Shown: one piece after another, positions 12,401-23,400 of the stretch | Position numbering within the stretch: the stretch's first letter is position 1 | Layout of the letters: the number at the start of each line of letters is the position of its first letter | Assembly (NCBI GenBank): GCA_949358305.1 | Contig: OX442323.1 | Span: 9,300,001-9,364,000 of the forward strand | Direction of reading: 5' to 3' | From: Strigamia acuminata | Taxonomy: Eukaryota; Arthropoda; Chilopoda; Geophilomorpha; Linotaeniidae | DNA length: 64,000 nucleotides | Made by a program: the position numbers and the translations under genes | Notes under the pieces: generated by a model | Told to the model about the DNA's origin: nothing | Database searches by the model: none | What the model saw: the letters and a program-made list of their open reading frames with translations, nothing else

Positions 12401-15400
12401 GTACCCAGGGACCCAATCAGAGCGAGACGTGTCGCTCGGATGAGGGAAGAGGAGAGAAAAAATCAATCTGGCGCTGGGAGTCAGTCGGCTTCGTCGTCAG
12501 TCGTCACGTCCATTAACAATCGGTGATAATCGTCGGGGAATGTGGAATATGCCAAAAACTCATCTAATTAATTTAATTAAGTCCCAATGGAAGAGTCGGA
12601 CTCGTTGCAATAACAGAGATGGGGGCGCACACAAACACAGCCGAGTTCAAAGGAATGCGCGTCCCGTGCCATGGAAACGCGACCCCGCTTGACAGCGAAG
12701 CAGGAAACATCTCGCTCGCTCGCGCAACAACAACAGCAAAATAATCTCCAATCGATCCGCGCGTCTATCAACAATCCGCGATTCCCACTATACACACTAC
12801 GAGTAGACTACTATCATAGTACAGGGTAGAGCCAAAAAGAGAGAGCACCAACACGACCATCCCATTTTCCAACCTTTTTTCAAATCGCTTTTTAACCCTT
12901 TGGCTGGCAAAACTGAGCCAGAGGGGTCATCGGGGGTCGCATCCACTTCAAATGGAGCGCAGCGCAGCGCAGGGGGAGGCCAATTCCATTGACCCCCGGA
13001 TGAGCGTCATTGAGATTCCCAACGCAAAGCCCACGACAAAAGAAGGGAATTCCCAATCGGCGCTGCTCAACGAAGAATGCCTCTACTGCTCTGCTCCCTT
13101 CTCTGCTCTCCTCTCTCGATTCGATAAGTTGATGCCATTAAGCGCAAATCTTGTTTCCACAATTTCTACCTTTGCATAAGAAACGCGCAGCATTTAACTC
13201 TCTCTCTCGCTCGCGACCCCGCATTCGAGTCGCAACCCATTATCGCGTGCAATCTGCGGTTCGATTCGACTAATTAATCCCTTCCCACGCCTTATGACGT
13301 CATTTGAGGACCCAACGTTGGCGTACAATTTGCGGATGCGCCATCTGCGTCTCCCAATAACAAACATTCGCTCGGTCTGCAGAAGCGTCTTTGCACGTCC
13401 GTTTCGCGCGCCCACCCTCCTCCACACTCGCTGTACATCCGGTGCACGTGCGCTCCCATAACATTACTCCTGCTCGATGGGGTCCATCAACCTAGCAGGG
13501 TGGGGACACATGTTTCTCCACCCCTCGCATCGCTCCTCTTTAAGCCATTCCTCCACACACCGGAAACGGCTCAGTCTTCTCGGAAGAGCAGGTGATTTGT
13601 ACTCTTAATAACACTTTTATTCATTTTTCGAAATGTCTGTTTATTTACTTGCTCCAAATGAAGGGTGTGGCACATTGCACCATTCCCCCTAGCGCCAATT
13701 ATTCGCACCAATTCATTCGTCTCGGGTAGAAAAAAGAAAGAAAAAAAAAAATAGGAATTTAAAAAAAAAAAAGTGCATTTGATGGTTCGTCCTAAATCTA
13801 ATTTCGCTAACAAAACGGAAAAAGGAGCAAAATTGTCTTCATTAAAGAATGTCGTGCAGCGTGCAGTGTGCAAAACTCCATTTCTCTCGACTCGAGCGCA
13901 GGATTTGTGTAGCAGCAAATCGCCAGACAGAGAAGGCCGCTGCTTCGTTCGGTTCCTTCAACTCGTTACAACAAACCTGTTAATTGCGCCAAGCCAACAT
14001 TTAAAAAGAGAATCTGCTCAGGTCCCTCTGACCCCTGCGAGTCAACAACCCAAACCGCAACTTTAAGGCGTCAATAAAGCGCCGCGCTTTAACTCAAATT
14101 GCAGCAAATTTTATGCAAAAATTGATTGATTCCGTTCCTGATTCGGCGCTGACCTTTAAGATTAAAGATGCCCACGTCAAGCTCCACCTAGCCGCTCTCT
14201 CGTGGACCACTCCAAACACAATCTCGCTAATGAATTTCACCATTTTACTGCATCAATCTCTCGACAACAACATTTACAACTATTAAATTAATCCTCCCCT
14301 TTGAATTAACAATTTAACCCTTTCGGTTAAAATTCCATCACTTTTTCCAAGCCCCCCTTCAATTACTCGTGTCTCCTTCTCCACATTTTTTCAAGACGAC
14401 GCTTTTCAATTTGCCTCAGCCTCAGGGGGGTCAATCAGTTAATTAAGCGTCGGAATCATCCACCTCATCCCCCCACCTCGTCTCTCTGGCTGCTGATCCA
14501 AATTGTGTCGTCAGAGCTAATTAGCCACAAGAAGAAAAAAGGAGACGCCAGAAGCGGGGATGAGATGAACCTTCATCCTCTCGATCCCAGGGAGAACAAT
14601 TCCTTTCTCTTAAATGTCTCCCCCAAGAAAATGGAAAAAAGAAAAGAAAAGAAGAAAAAAAAGAATTTCTTTTTCCGCAGCAACAACAACAGCAGCAGCT
14701 GAGAAAGAGAGAGAGAGTGGAATCCGACGCCAGGCAGCCAACCACATCCACATTCACAGCCTCAGCCACAGCCACAGCCTCGGTTTCGGCCTCGGCCTCG
14801 CTGGAATATTAGCATCGGGGTAAACAAAGCAGAGGTGCAGTTTGGCATCAATTTCCGGCATTGGCGCGGCTTCTTCGTTGATTAAGGAAGCCATTTTTGA
14901 GTGTAAAATGAGGCGCGGCTGGCATTCGGTGGCAGAAGGCGCGCCCCGTTTGATTGGTTCGCGCGCACCTCGCTCACTCGCAACCGCTTTAAACGCCATC
15001 CCTCTTCTTTAACTCTTTAATTCCACGGATGCCCTCGAGTGCGGCGAGCGTAAGCTGCGATATCAAAGACGAGCGACACCCAACTAGATTGCTCGTCGCC
15101 AACACTGGCTGTCGCTCTTCAAACGCGACATTCCGCCGCGCAAACTTTCTTTGCGCCTCAATCGCCCGTCAATCAATGGGAATTAATAAAAGAAATGTTT
15201 TTTTTCTCTTCCTTTTCCTTTTTTTCCTCGGTTTCCTGGGATTTCGAATTGGGAGCTGTTGCTAATTGAGCCCTTTTAGGCGTTCCCGAAGCGATCAATT
15301 TGCGCGCACGGTGATGAGTTTGACGCGTTTGCTCAGATCCGAATCGCTTAATGAAATGGAAGAAGGACGGACGAGGCGAGCCTGAGTTACGAGCGACGGA

Positions 15401-18400
15401 CGTGACGCACGTCCCCTTTATACCCGCTGCACTATCTCGTCTTACATTTCCACTAGGAGCCGTGAAAATGGTTCCGAACAAAGGACCGAGGCTGACCACA
15501 CGACCAGATGACCACCAAGATTGCGGATCGCGTAAAGCCAACAGCAAATTCCCACAACACCGACGCCGACCGAAAAAATAAACAATAAAAGTAAAAAGAA
15601 AAATAAAAGGAAAAAGAAAAAGAAAAATAAAAACCCACGCAACAAATTGAAACGTGCAATTAACCCGAAAATCCCACATCCCCAATTAATTAATCATGCG
15701 AATAGAAGATTGCAATTTTAGAAAAGTAGGCTTCCCCGCGCTGCCCCAAATTAAAGAAAATACTAAAATAGCTGCTTTTCTTTTTCTTTTTCTTTTTTAT
15801 TATTTATTTATTTATTTCTATCCCACAAACTAATCATTTCAAATCGATTTACGATTCCCGTCTCACCTTTTCAATTTGCCCCACTTTTATTGCCAACAAA
15901 CAACTTTTTCATCTCCAACTAAGGCCGTAATAATAAAAAAATACAAATAAAAACGAGTCAAGATGGCGCCTGGGTTGTCTAGTGTCGACTATCGCAATAC
16001 GGCGGCAGACAGGCTGGAGGGAAAAGAACTAAACACAACACAACTCACACGGCCACTGAATCACTGAATCACGGCTGCTTTATAGCTCCGAACTGACCAA
16101 TCAAGGTGCGGGGGGACGCAAAAAAAGCGAGCGAGGTTAATAAGCTGGAGGATCCCAAATTGAAATGCCGACTACAGACAACAGAATGGCGACGATAAAA
16201 GGGAATTTATCGGAAAAGGAGATGGAACCCACCCGGAGCGAAATATCAACACAATTTCCGCTCGTGTCACGACGCGCCAGTTGGACAAGAATCGCCCAAT
16301 CAATCCCAATCCCATGTACGATTATATGTATTTTGCTCACCTTGCTCGTCGATGACGAACCTGCCGAGCCCGTCGCCGTCCCTGATGGAGTAGACCACCA
16401 TGCCGTTGTTGCTCCACGGGTCGTCCTCGTCCCGCGCCTCCACCTGCATGACGAACGTGCCGGGCGGCTTGTTCTCCGCCACGCGCCCCATGAGCACGAA
16501 ATCGTCGAAGAGCGGCGCCTGTTGGTTCTCGTTCACGTCCATCACCTCGACCAGCACGTGCGTCGTCGACTCCAAGGGCGGCGTGCCCTCGTCGCGCGCG
16601 CGCACGCTCAAGTTGTACATCTGGCGCGCCTCGAAGTCCAACCCTTTGACCACCCGAATCACTCCGAAGTCGGGGTCCACCTCGAACGGCAGCTCGGGGT
16701 CGCTCGACACGTCGGGCAGCGAGTACACCACGTGTCCGCCCGCTCCCAGGTCGGGGTCGCGCGCCCACAGCGCGATCAGCACGGCGCCCCGCGGCACGTC
16801 TTCGCGGATGCGAGTCTGGTACAGCTCCATGGCGAACTTGGGCGCGTTGTCGTTCACGTCCGTCAGCTTGACCCTCACGACGGCCGTGGCGCTCAGAGCG
16901 CCCTCCAGCCCTCCGTCCGTCGCCTTGACGCGCAGCTCGTACACGTCCTGCTTCTCCCTGTCCAGTCGGGCCGCCACCCTCACCGTGCCCTCCACCGGGT
17001 CGACCGCGAACTCCTCCGTGTCCGTCAGCAACGAATACGTGACGCGAGCGTTCCTGCCGGCGTCCTTGTCGACGGCGCGCAGTCGGACCACCACCGATCC
17101 GTTGGCCGCGTCCTCCGAGACGGAGATGGAGTGCACGGCCTTGTCGAACACGGGCGCGTTGTCGTTCACGTCGTCCACGTCCACGTGCACGGCCCTCCAC
17201 GAGCCCCTCTGCGGCCGGCCGAGGTCCCAGGCCGTCACGTTGAGCTTGTAGGAGGCGCGGCGCTCGCGGTCGAGCGGCGCGCTCACCCTGAGCGCGCCGC
17301 CGTACGTGTCCATTTGAAAGCAGCCGTCCACGTCGCCGTCCGAGATGACGTACACCACCTGGCCGTTGTAGCCGAGGTCGCGGTCCACCGCCTTGAGCGT
17401 GGCAACGCGGTGTCCGACGGGGGCGGCCTCGTTCACCCTGATGTGCGCGGCCGGGCCGTCGGGCTCGAAGCGCGGCTGGTGCCGGTTGGCCCCGTACCTG
17501 ATGGGCATCTGCGCGATCTCATCCTCCTGGTCGCCCCGGTTGTTGCGCTCGGACAGGACGAGCTGCTCCTTGAGCTGCGCCGCCACGCCCACGTCGCGGC
17601 ACTGGAAGGTTGTTGTCTGGCGGTTGACGAGCGTCATGCGCACGGCCATCTCGTCGGCGAAGTTGAGCCCGTCGCTGGCCGTCACGTTGAGGAAGCGCTC
17701 CTTGGCGCGCACGTCGTCCAGGCTGCAGGCGAGCGAGACGACGCCCGAGCTGGGCTCGAGCTCGAAGCAGCGGTCCTCGTTGCCGGACACGATCAGGTAG
17801 CTGATGATGTTGCCGGAGTCGAAGTCGACAGCCGACAGCGTCAGGATTGGCGTTCGGATGGGTGCGCGGCGGTACAGCTGTCCCACGCAGTCCACCTTCT
17901 CGAACTGGGGCCGGTTGTCGTTCACGTCGCGCACGTTCACGCGCAGCGTCATCTCCGTCTGGCGTCGGTACGGGCTGCCCCAGTCGGAGGCGCGCACCTT
18001 GAGCAGGTAGGTGCGTCTCTGCGTCTCGTAGTCGAGCCGCTCCAGCGTGCGGATCTCGCCCGTGAAGTGGTCGACGGAGAAGGGCGTCGGGCTCAGGTTG
18101 GCGATGCTGTAAGACACGTAGCCATTCTCCCCCTGATCGCTGTCGACTGCTCGGGCCGTGAACACCGCCGTGCCCGGCGCTTCGTTCTCCGGCAGCGTCA
18201 CCTCGCTCGAGCTCGTCACGAACACGGGGTCCTCGTCGTTGTTGTCCGTCACGCTCACCACCACCTTGGTCGTGCTGCTCTTGCGCATCCCGTTGTTGCC
18301 CTGGTCGGTCGCCATCAGCGTCAGCTCGTACTCGCGCTTCGTCTCGGCGTCCAGTCTCTTCCCCACCTTCAGCACCCCCGTGCTCGCGTCCACGGCGAAC

Positions 18401-19680
18401 GAGCCGTCGTTGCCCTCCACGATCCTGTAGCGCACGAGCGCGTTGCGTCCCGCGTCCGTGTCGGACGCGTGCACCCTCAGCACGGGCGTTCCCACGGGCG
18501 CCAGCTCCTCGACGCTCGCCTCGTACGTGGCTTTGGGGAACTGCGGCGCGTGGTCGTTCAGATCGGTCACTCGCACGCGCACCAGTTTGCTCGTGGACCT
18601 GGGCGGCGTTCCCTTGTCGGTGGCCGAGATGGTCAGGTTGTAGCCGTACGGCGCCACCTCGCGGTCCAAAAAGCTCAGCACGGCGATGTTGTACTCGTGC
18701 GCGCGGCTCCCCTTCTGCATGCGAAACAGTCCGTCGTCGTCGCCGGACACGATCTCCACGCGTCCGATCTCGCCGTGGACGCCGTCGTCCTCGTCCGTCA
18801 CCTTGACGATCGCGTACACGTCCACGTTGCTGTCCTCGACCACCGACGACAAGTGCTGCACGAAGATGGCCGGGTCGTGCAGGTTCACCTGGCGCACGTT
18901 GACGCGCACGCGGGCGGCGCGGGCGCTCGCGCCGCTGGTCTTGGGCCCGCGGTCGTGCGCCAGCACGGACAGGTCGTGCACGGGCCTGTCGCGGTGCGAG
19001 AGCGGCCGCGTGAGCGTCAGCACGCCCGACGTCGGATGGATGGCGAACTGGTTGGACGTGCTCAGGAAATTGGGGTCGAGGCTGTAGTAGACCTCGCCGT
19101 TGATGCCGATGTCGGCGTCGGACGCGCTCACGCGCACCACGCTCCTGTGCAAGGGGGCGTCCTCGGCCACCTGCACCTCGTAGTCGGTCGGGTGGAAGAG
19201 CGGACTCAGGTCGTTGGTGTCCAGCACCGACACGTGCACTTGCGTCTTGGCGCGCAGGTTGAGCTTGTGCTGCCCGCGCGACTTGATGGTCGCGCGCACC
19301 TGCAGCGCGTACTCGTCGTGCCTCTCCCTGTTGAGCACGTCATTGTTTCCGGTGTGCGTTCGGATGAGGAGGAAACAGAAGTCGCCCACCAGCTTCGACT
19401 CGGCCTTGAAGAACTTGTCGCTGTCGCCGGCCGTGATTTTGTACTTGACTTCGAGCGTCGGGTCGGCCATCATGATGCCCATCTTCTCGTCGGGGGTCAC
19501 GAACGCCCGTCCACGGACGTTCTCCGCGATGCTGGCGTTGTACGCGTGGCGCGTGAAACTGAAGATGAACGGATCGTAGGCGGCGGTGCAAAGGGAAAGG
19601 CCGTCCATCATCACAAACGTCCATGCCACCAGGTAGAAAAGCCGTCGCCGCTCCTCGCTGCGGCTGCCTCGGGCTGCCAT
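3397..19680 (-). CDS. FAT-like giant protocadherin, 5' part (partial, 4 exons)
   Basis: Coding exons on the minus strand: 19680-16341, 8262-8108, 7648-7489, 3458-3397; phases 1, 0, 1, 0 join cleanly and give 1239 codons before the gene runs off to the left. The order and linker details follow vertebrate FAT1 and fly Fat-like (kugelei): a hydrophobic signal segment around residues 14-33, an atypical first repeat beginning YDPFIF, then about ten more extracellular cadherin repeats with DxNDN-type calcium motifs (for example VNDNAPVF, VNDNAPKF). Family role: very large adhesion receptor with laminin-G/EGF repeats, a membrane span and a cytoplasmic tail, acting in epithelial polarity and actin organisation; those C-terminal parts are not in the window. 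The start chosen is the ATG at 19680, the first in frame after the 3' splice site at 19730. Family assignment is firm; which FAT paralogue (FAT1/2/3 or Fat-like) is not decided. Confidence 0.9.
4107..4120. promoter_or_regulatory. X-box-like palindrome GTCGCCATGGCAAC
   Basis: Fits the RFX/DAF-19 X-box consensus (RYYNYY, 1-3 nt, RRNRAC) with a 2-nt AT spacer, and is almost a perfect inverted repeat. One of a set of eight such sites in the non-coding DNA of this window. Binding is inferred from the motif only. Confidence 0.5.
4195..4285. repeat. Degenerate G-rich GTGGCT repeat
   Basis: Repeated words GGGTGGCTGT, GCGTGGC and TCTGGCGTGG make a short, locally duplicated G/T-rich block. It ends next to CGTGCACGCAATTCGTGCAT. 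No coding meaning is evident. Confidence 0.6.
4707..4720. promoter_or_regulatory. X-box-like palindrome GTTGCCATGACAAC
   Basis: Full match to the X-box consensus, about 600 bp from the preceding site and in the same FAT-like intron. Confidence 0.5.
7489..7648 (-). CDS. FAT-like coding exon 3
   Basis: 160 bp exon between an AAG acceptor (7650-7649) and a GTACAC donor (7488). Encodes DPAYYSSVRENSPDGQSVVK, a DAYDLD calcium motif, LTYRITNGNAPGFF and NIDTDTG, the first half of cadherin repeat 11, matching FAT1 (VYYPSV, ENSP, LTYKITSGNPQGFF). Phase 1 at its 3' end. Confidence 0.9.
7649..8107 (-). other. FAT-like intron 2
   Basis: 459 bp between two firm cadherin exons. The only notable element is a perfect GTCACGTGAC palindrome at 7937-7946 (CLEAR/M-box type bHLH site). 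Confidence 0.7.
7937..7946. promoter_or_regulatory. GTCACGTGAC palindrome (CLEAR/M-box type)
   Basis: Perfect 10-bp palindrome equal to the TFEB/HLH-30 CLEAR core, in FAT-like intron 2. Related TCACGTGA words occur at 2329, 37050, 38942 and 41077. Confidence 0.35.
8108..8262 (-). CDS. FAT-like coding exon 2
   Basis: 155 bp exon between a TTAG acceptor (8264-8263) and a GTGAGC donor (8107). It completes the tenth repeat: the split Gly codon joins DEQ-G-NIYTSEVFDRETSKRY, then RVEVYVEVTDENDNVPLTQ. The same stretch in FAT1 reads GNIYTS, LDRE, QYWLTVFA and EVYVEV, so homology covers the whole exon. Ends in phase 0. Confidence 0.9.
8263..16340 (-). other. FAT-like intron 1 (8.1 kb)
   Basis: Spans the gap between the giant exon and exon 2, whose phases match. 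No gene seen. Contents: a hAT-terminus-like fragment flanked by a 160-bp-spaced duplication (8887-9092), GAGA tracts (10080-10107, 11173-11188, 11495-11508, 13199-13209), several GC-richer blocks (11200-12500, 12900-13560, 14500-15550) that could be regulatory, and poly-A/T runs. A partial X-box-like site (GTGCCATGGAAAC) lies at about 12666-12678. Confidence 0.6.
8887..9092. repeat. Short direct duplication flanking a hAT-terminus-like fragment
   Basis: CGCCCGACCATC occurs at 8887 and again 160 bp later at 9047, each followed by CGCATATCGC-type repeats. Between them, at 8922, sequence beginning CAGGGGTACCAAAACTTTTT and then a GCGACCCA motif resembles the terminal sequence of many hAT transposons. 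No matching inverted terminus or transposase is visible, so this could be a decayed non-autonomous copy or chance similarity. Confidence 0.35.
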
Positions 19681-19729
19681 CGTTCCGGTTCCGGGCGCAT
19701 TCACTCACCGGCTGGCGTCATCGTTCAAA
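16341..19729 (-). CDS. FAT-like first coding exon (giant exon, cadherin repeats 1-10)
   Basis: Exon from the 3' splice site at 19731-19730 to a GTGAGC donor at 16340; 49 nt of 5' UTR, then 1113 codons plus one base. Repeats end at motifs VLDTNDLSPLF, VRQVNLHDPAIF, VTDLNDHAPQF, VTDNNDEDPVF, VRDVNDNRPQF, a degenerate linker with QCRDVG, then VDDVNDNAPVF, LTDVNDNAPKF and VMDVNENQ. The degenerate repeat-2 and repeat-6 ends are also degenerate in vertebrate FAT1, which supports orthology rather than decay. A huge first coding exon is likewise seen in vertebrate FAT genes. Base use is far more GC-rich than the flanking AT-rich DNA. Confidence 0.92.
19701..19721 (-). other. Upstream ORF in FAT-like 5' UTR
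   Basis: An ATG 8 nt inside the exon opens a six-codon frame (MTPAGE) that stops 20 nt before the main ATG at 19680. A second out-of-frame ATG follows the stop. Such uORFs usually lower initiation at the main start; the effect here is inferred. Confidence 0.5.
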
Positions 19730-22624
19730 CTAGCAAAAATACAAATACAAGTTATTCACAATTCAGTTATCACATTTCAGACGCATTGCGAACGCGTGAC
19801 AGCCGTTTCCTCTCGCTCTCGCGCAAACACCTTCCACCAGGGGGTTGGGTTGGGATGGGTCGGGGGGATGGGCACTTCCGATTCTGCATTCGTCTCAACC
19901 TTCGAGTTCAATAGAGGATTTTCAAACGAGTCCATCAAATTGAGTTCCCTTCCGTTCGACCCACGACCGGAAACGGATTGAGTTTCGCACGTCCAACGAA
20001 CGTGAGGGGCGAAGAAAAAAAAATTTAAAAAAAAAATTTAAAACATTTTTTTTTTTCTTCAAAGAGATAAATAGGAAACTGGTTTCGCGTGACCTTTCAA
20101 TCCTTTTGGCTCATTCATGTCGAACAATCGATCCGACCGAGCCCACTAATTCAAATCACCTCGGCCGACCCTACCCAACCCACTTCCGCCGGTATCCGAG
20201 CGAGGGAGGAGTGGGAGTGGGGGTCAGGCGAGTTACAACACTTCAATTAAACCTCCTGCTCGCCAAACCCCATTTGCAAACTGCTTAATTAAACGACTCA
20301 AGAAAACTCGACTAAAGACTCGCAAAGGCTGCAAACTCGCACGCTCAATTAATTAATCAATCTGATTCCCAAACTCATCCACAACTAAACGAAACTTTAA
20401 TCGAACACGAACAATAACACGGAGACCAAAAAAATAAAAAAAATAAAAAAAAAACCCCTAGCGGGAACATCAAAAGAAGACTTTTTCTTCCAAGTCGATC
20501 GGCCATCTTTGTTTGCCCAAGAGCCTCGCAAATTTAATTTATCGCACACCGTCCTTCCTCGTTTTCCACACGGCGGGTCAAAGTTTCTTTCGTCGGTCAA
20601 TACCGATGCTCATTTACAAACAATGGAACGAATCCACTCAGAAATCTCTCAAAATCATCGAAATTCGACGCCCACGAGCCCAACAAACGCCGAAAACTGC
20701 CCATTTCGACTAAACCCGCTCGCTTTGGTCGCTAAAAACGTCCGGAACTGACCAAACTGGCAAAAACTCACCGAAAACGAGGCGAAACCACGATCCGCGT
20801 CTACTCAGGTGTGTGTGTTGTCTCAGCTCCAAGCTCGCAACTGCAAACTGGACTTTCCCCTCGTGGACTTGACTAAATTCAGTGGGAGCCGCACTTATCA
20901 CCTTCGCTCGCCACCCCTCTTCTTATTCATTCTGCCCAATGAACTCGTCCAAACGGTGTTCGCGGCTCCCCCCCCCCTCTTCCTCAACGTCTTTTCCCTC
21001 TCCCCCTCGTGGCAAGACGCAATCCTCGAGAGACCCGCGACGACAAAGTGGAAAAGTCGACCTCCAAGCGTTTCTATTTGTGTTTCGATAATTTTTTCCC
21101 CAACACTTTTCCTTATTATTAACTCGACCTTTCGATGATGGACACACCGAACGAACTCTTATCGACACCACGTGCACTGCTCGAGGGTGTGTTGGCGTCG
21201 GTTCGGGGCGCCGACGCACATTCCGATGTTGGCCGTCAGTATCCGAGAAACCGACCAACAAGTGCCAGACTTTCCGACCAACGTCACCCGAATCAAAACA
21301 AAACCAACCCTCGATATCATTCACTCTCGCCGTTTTGTTGAGACAACAGGTGACGTAATCTCGATCGTTCACGCCGCAACGGGAGACGCCAGGCGCCAGT
21401 TTGTTTACAACTCGATTGCGTCACGTGGGAAGAAGCGTCGTGATTAAAAATAAAATATTTAAAAATAATAATCATCAACGAAAAAGAAGGAAGGAAAAAA
21501 AATGAGATAATTATTACTTTTTTTCCTCCCAAATTGCGTTTCTTTCGCCACGTTTTCGCAGAACGCCGAGCAACCCGGCCATTTTTTAATAGGTGCTTAA
21601 AACAAGACCATTAGACGAACTCTACATTTTACATTTCACCACAAGGGAGGGGGAGAGAGAGAAGAAAGGGAAAAAAAAAGAAACAAAATGCCATCCTATT
21701 CCTAAACTGAAAACTCCCCAACTAACTCGCACTCGAGTCGAGTCAAGGAGCCGACGCGGAGGGGGAAGTGAAGAGGTGAAGCGGAAAGTCAGTGCAAAAA
21801 CAAAATGTAGCAAAGCAGAATAAGGAAGAGAAGAGCGAGCGGGCAAAAAGCTGTTGCGAGCCCCAATTTACGGCGCCGAAAGCAAAGGCAAATGATTGCG
21901 TTCGACCAACAAACAACGAACAGCAAACAACTGACAGCAAACAACGGCGAGAGTTAATTTCATGAGCCGCAAAATGATGGCGAAAAATGCACTCTCATCG
22001 ATTCCCACATCATTTTTGTCTAATTAGCAGAAAAATAAATGAATAAATAAATGAATAAATAAATAAAAGAAGGCTTGGGCGGCCATTGTGGCTGGCAAGT
22101 GTCCAAATAAGACGCGCGGAGTTGAAGGGAGAGAAAGGTACATTTGGCGCCGTAATCGTAAATTAGTTTATTAACTAAAGAGAATAAGGAGAGGAAAAAA
22201 GGAAAAAGAAAAATGAGAATGGAAACACACAGATGCGGGAAGATGGCGAGAGATAGAGAAATTAAAACTTTAATTAACTTCTTTTCTAGCGTTTAATTCA
22301 CAATCCTTTTTCACGCCACGTTGCGTTCCTTTAGGAATTTTCCTTGCACCCACCCACTTTCAATATGGAGCAAAAGAAGGAGAAATTTTAATGGCAGGTC
22401 ATTATGTAAGTTTGGCACGCGAGGGCGCAGCAATATTCAAATTAAAACGTGAAAAGTATGACACGATAATAATTCGTGCACAAATTTTTTAATGATCCTT
22501 TCACAACCCCGATTTAATAACGGAAAAACCGATTTAAAAACAAAATCGATATTTGCTTAATCGCTGTTTATAGAGTCGGTATTGGACGTTGGCAGGCACT
22601 CCCCACCAGTTTTGCAGCCAAGAA

Positions 22625-23400
22625 AAAGGCATTTCTAAACTAAAAAATGCCTCTTTCAAGCTACAAAATGTTTTTACAAACGTAAAAAGGCATTTTTGCA
22701 CCTAAAAAACAGCCATTTTTGCACGTTAAAAAAAGACATCTATACAAATAAAAAATTTATTTTTCGAGATAAAAAATTTCTTTTGCATTTAAAAAGACAT
22801 TTTTGCACCTAAAAAAAAATTGTATTTAAAAAAATCTTTTTTTGCACTTTAAAAAGCATTTTTGCACTTTAAAAAGCATTTTTGCACTTTAAAAGACATT
22901 TTTGCACTTTAAAAGACATTTCTGCACTTTAAAAAGCATTTTTGCACTTCAAAAGGCATTTTTGCATTTTAAAAAGCATTTTTGCACTTTAAAAAGCATT
23001 TTTGCACTTTAAAAAGCATTTTTGCACTTTAAAAAGCATTTTTGCACTTTAAAAAGCATTTTTGCACTTTAAAAGACATTTCTGCACTTTAAAAAGCATT
23101 TTTGCACTTCAAAAGGCATTTTTGCATTTTAAAAGGCATTTTTGCATTTTAAAAAGCATTTTTGCACTTTAAAAAGCATTTTTGCACTTTAAAAAGCATT
23201 TTTGCACTTTAAAAAGCATTTTTGCACTTTAAAAGACATTTCTGCACTTTAAAAAGCATTTTTGCACTTCAAAAGGCATTTTTGCACTTCAAAAGGCATT
23301 TTTGCATTTTAAAAGGCATTTTTGTACTTTAAAAGTCTTTTTTGCACGTTAAAAATTCATTTTTGTACATGAAAAGGCATTTCCTGGACAAAAAATGCAG
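22625..23400. repeat. 20-bp minisatellite with 160-bp higher-order period
   Basis: The core unit is TTTAAAAAGCATTTTTGCAC, in near-perfect register from about 22850 to 23340 and degenerate on both sides. The variant monomer beginning TCTGCAC occurs at 22921, 23081 and 23241, exactly 160 bp (8 units) apart, each followed by the CTTC/GGCATT variant, so blocks of eight monomers were themselves duplicated. Confidence 0.92.

Noticed and set aside
13250-13275. tRNA B-box-like GGTTCGATTCG
   Set aside because: No A box at the right distance and no cloverleaf stems; similar words at 11281 and 37710 fail for the same reason.
16165-19914. A plus-strand open frame of 1,249 codons
   Set aside because: It is the antisense shadow of the cadherin exon: composition is dominated by Val, His, Arg and Ala from GC-rich codons, it has no recognisable domain, and the minus strand gives a clear FAT-like protein.
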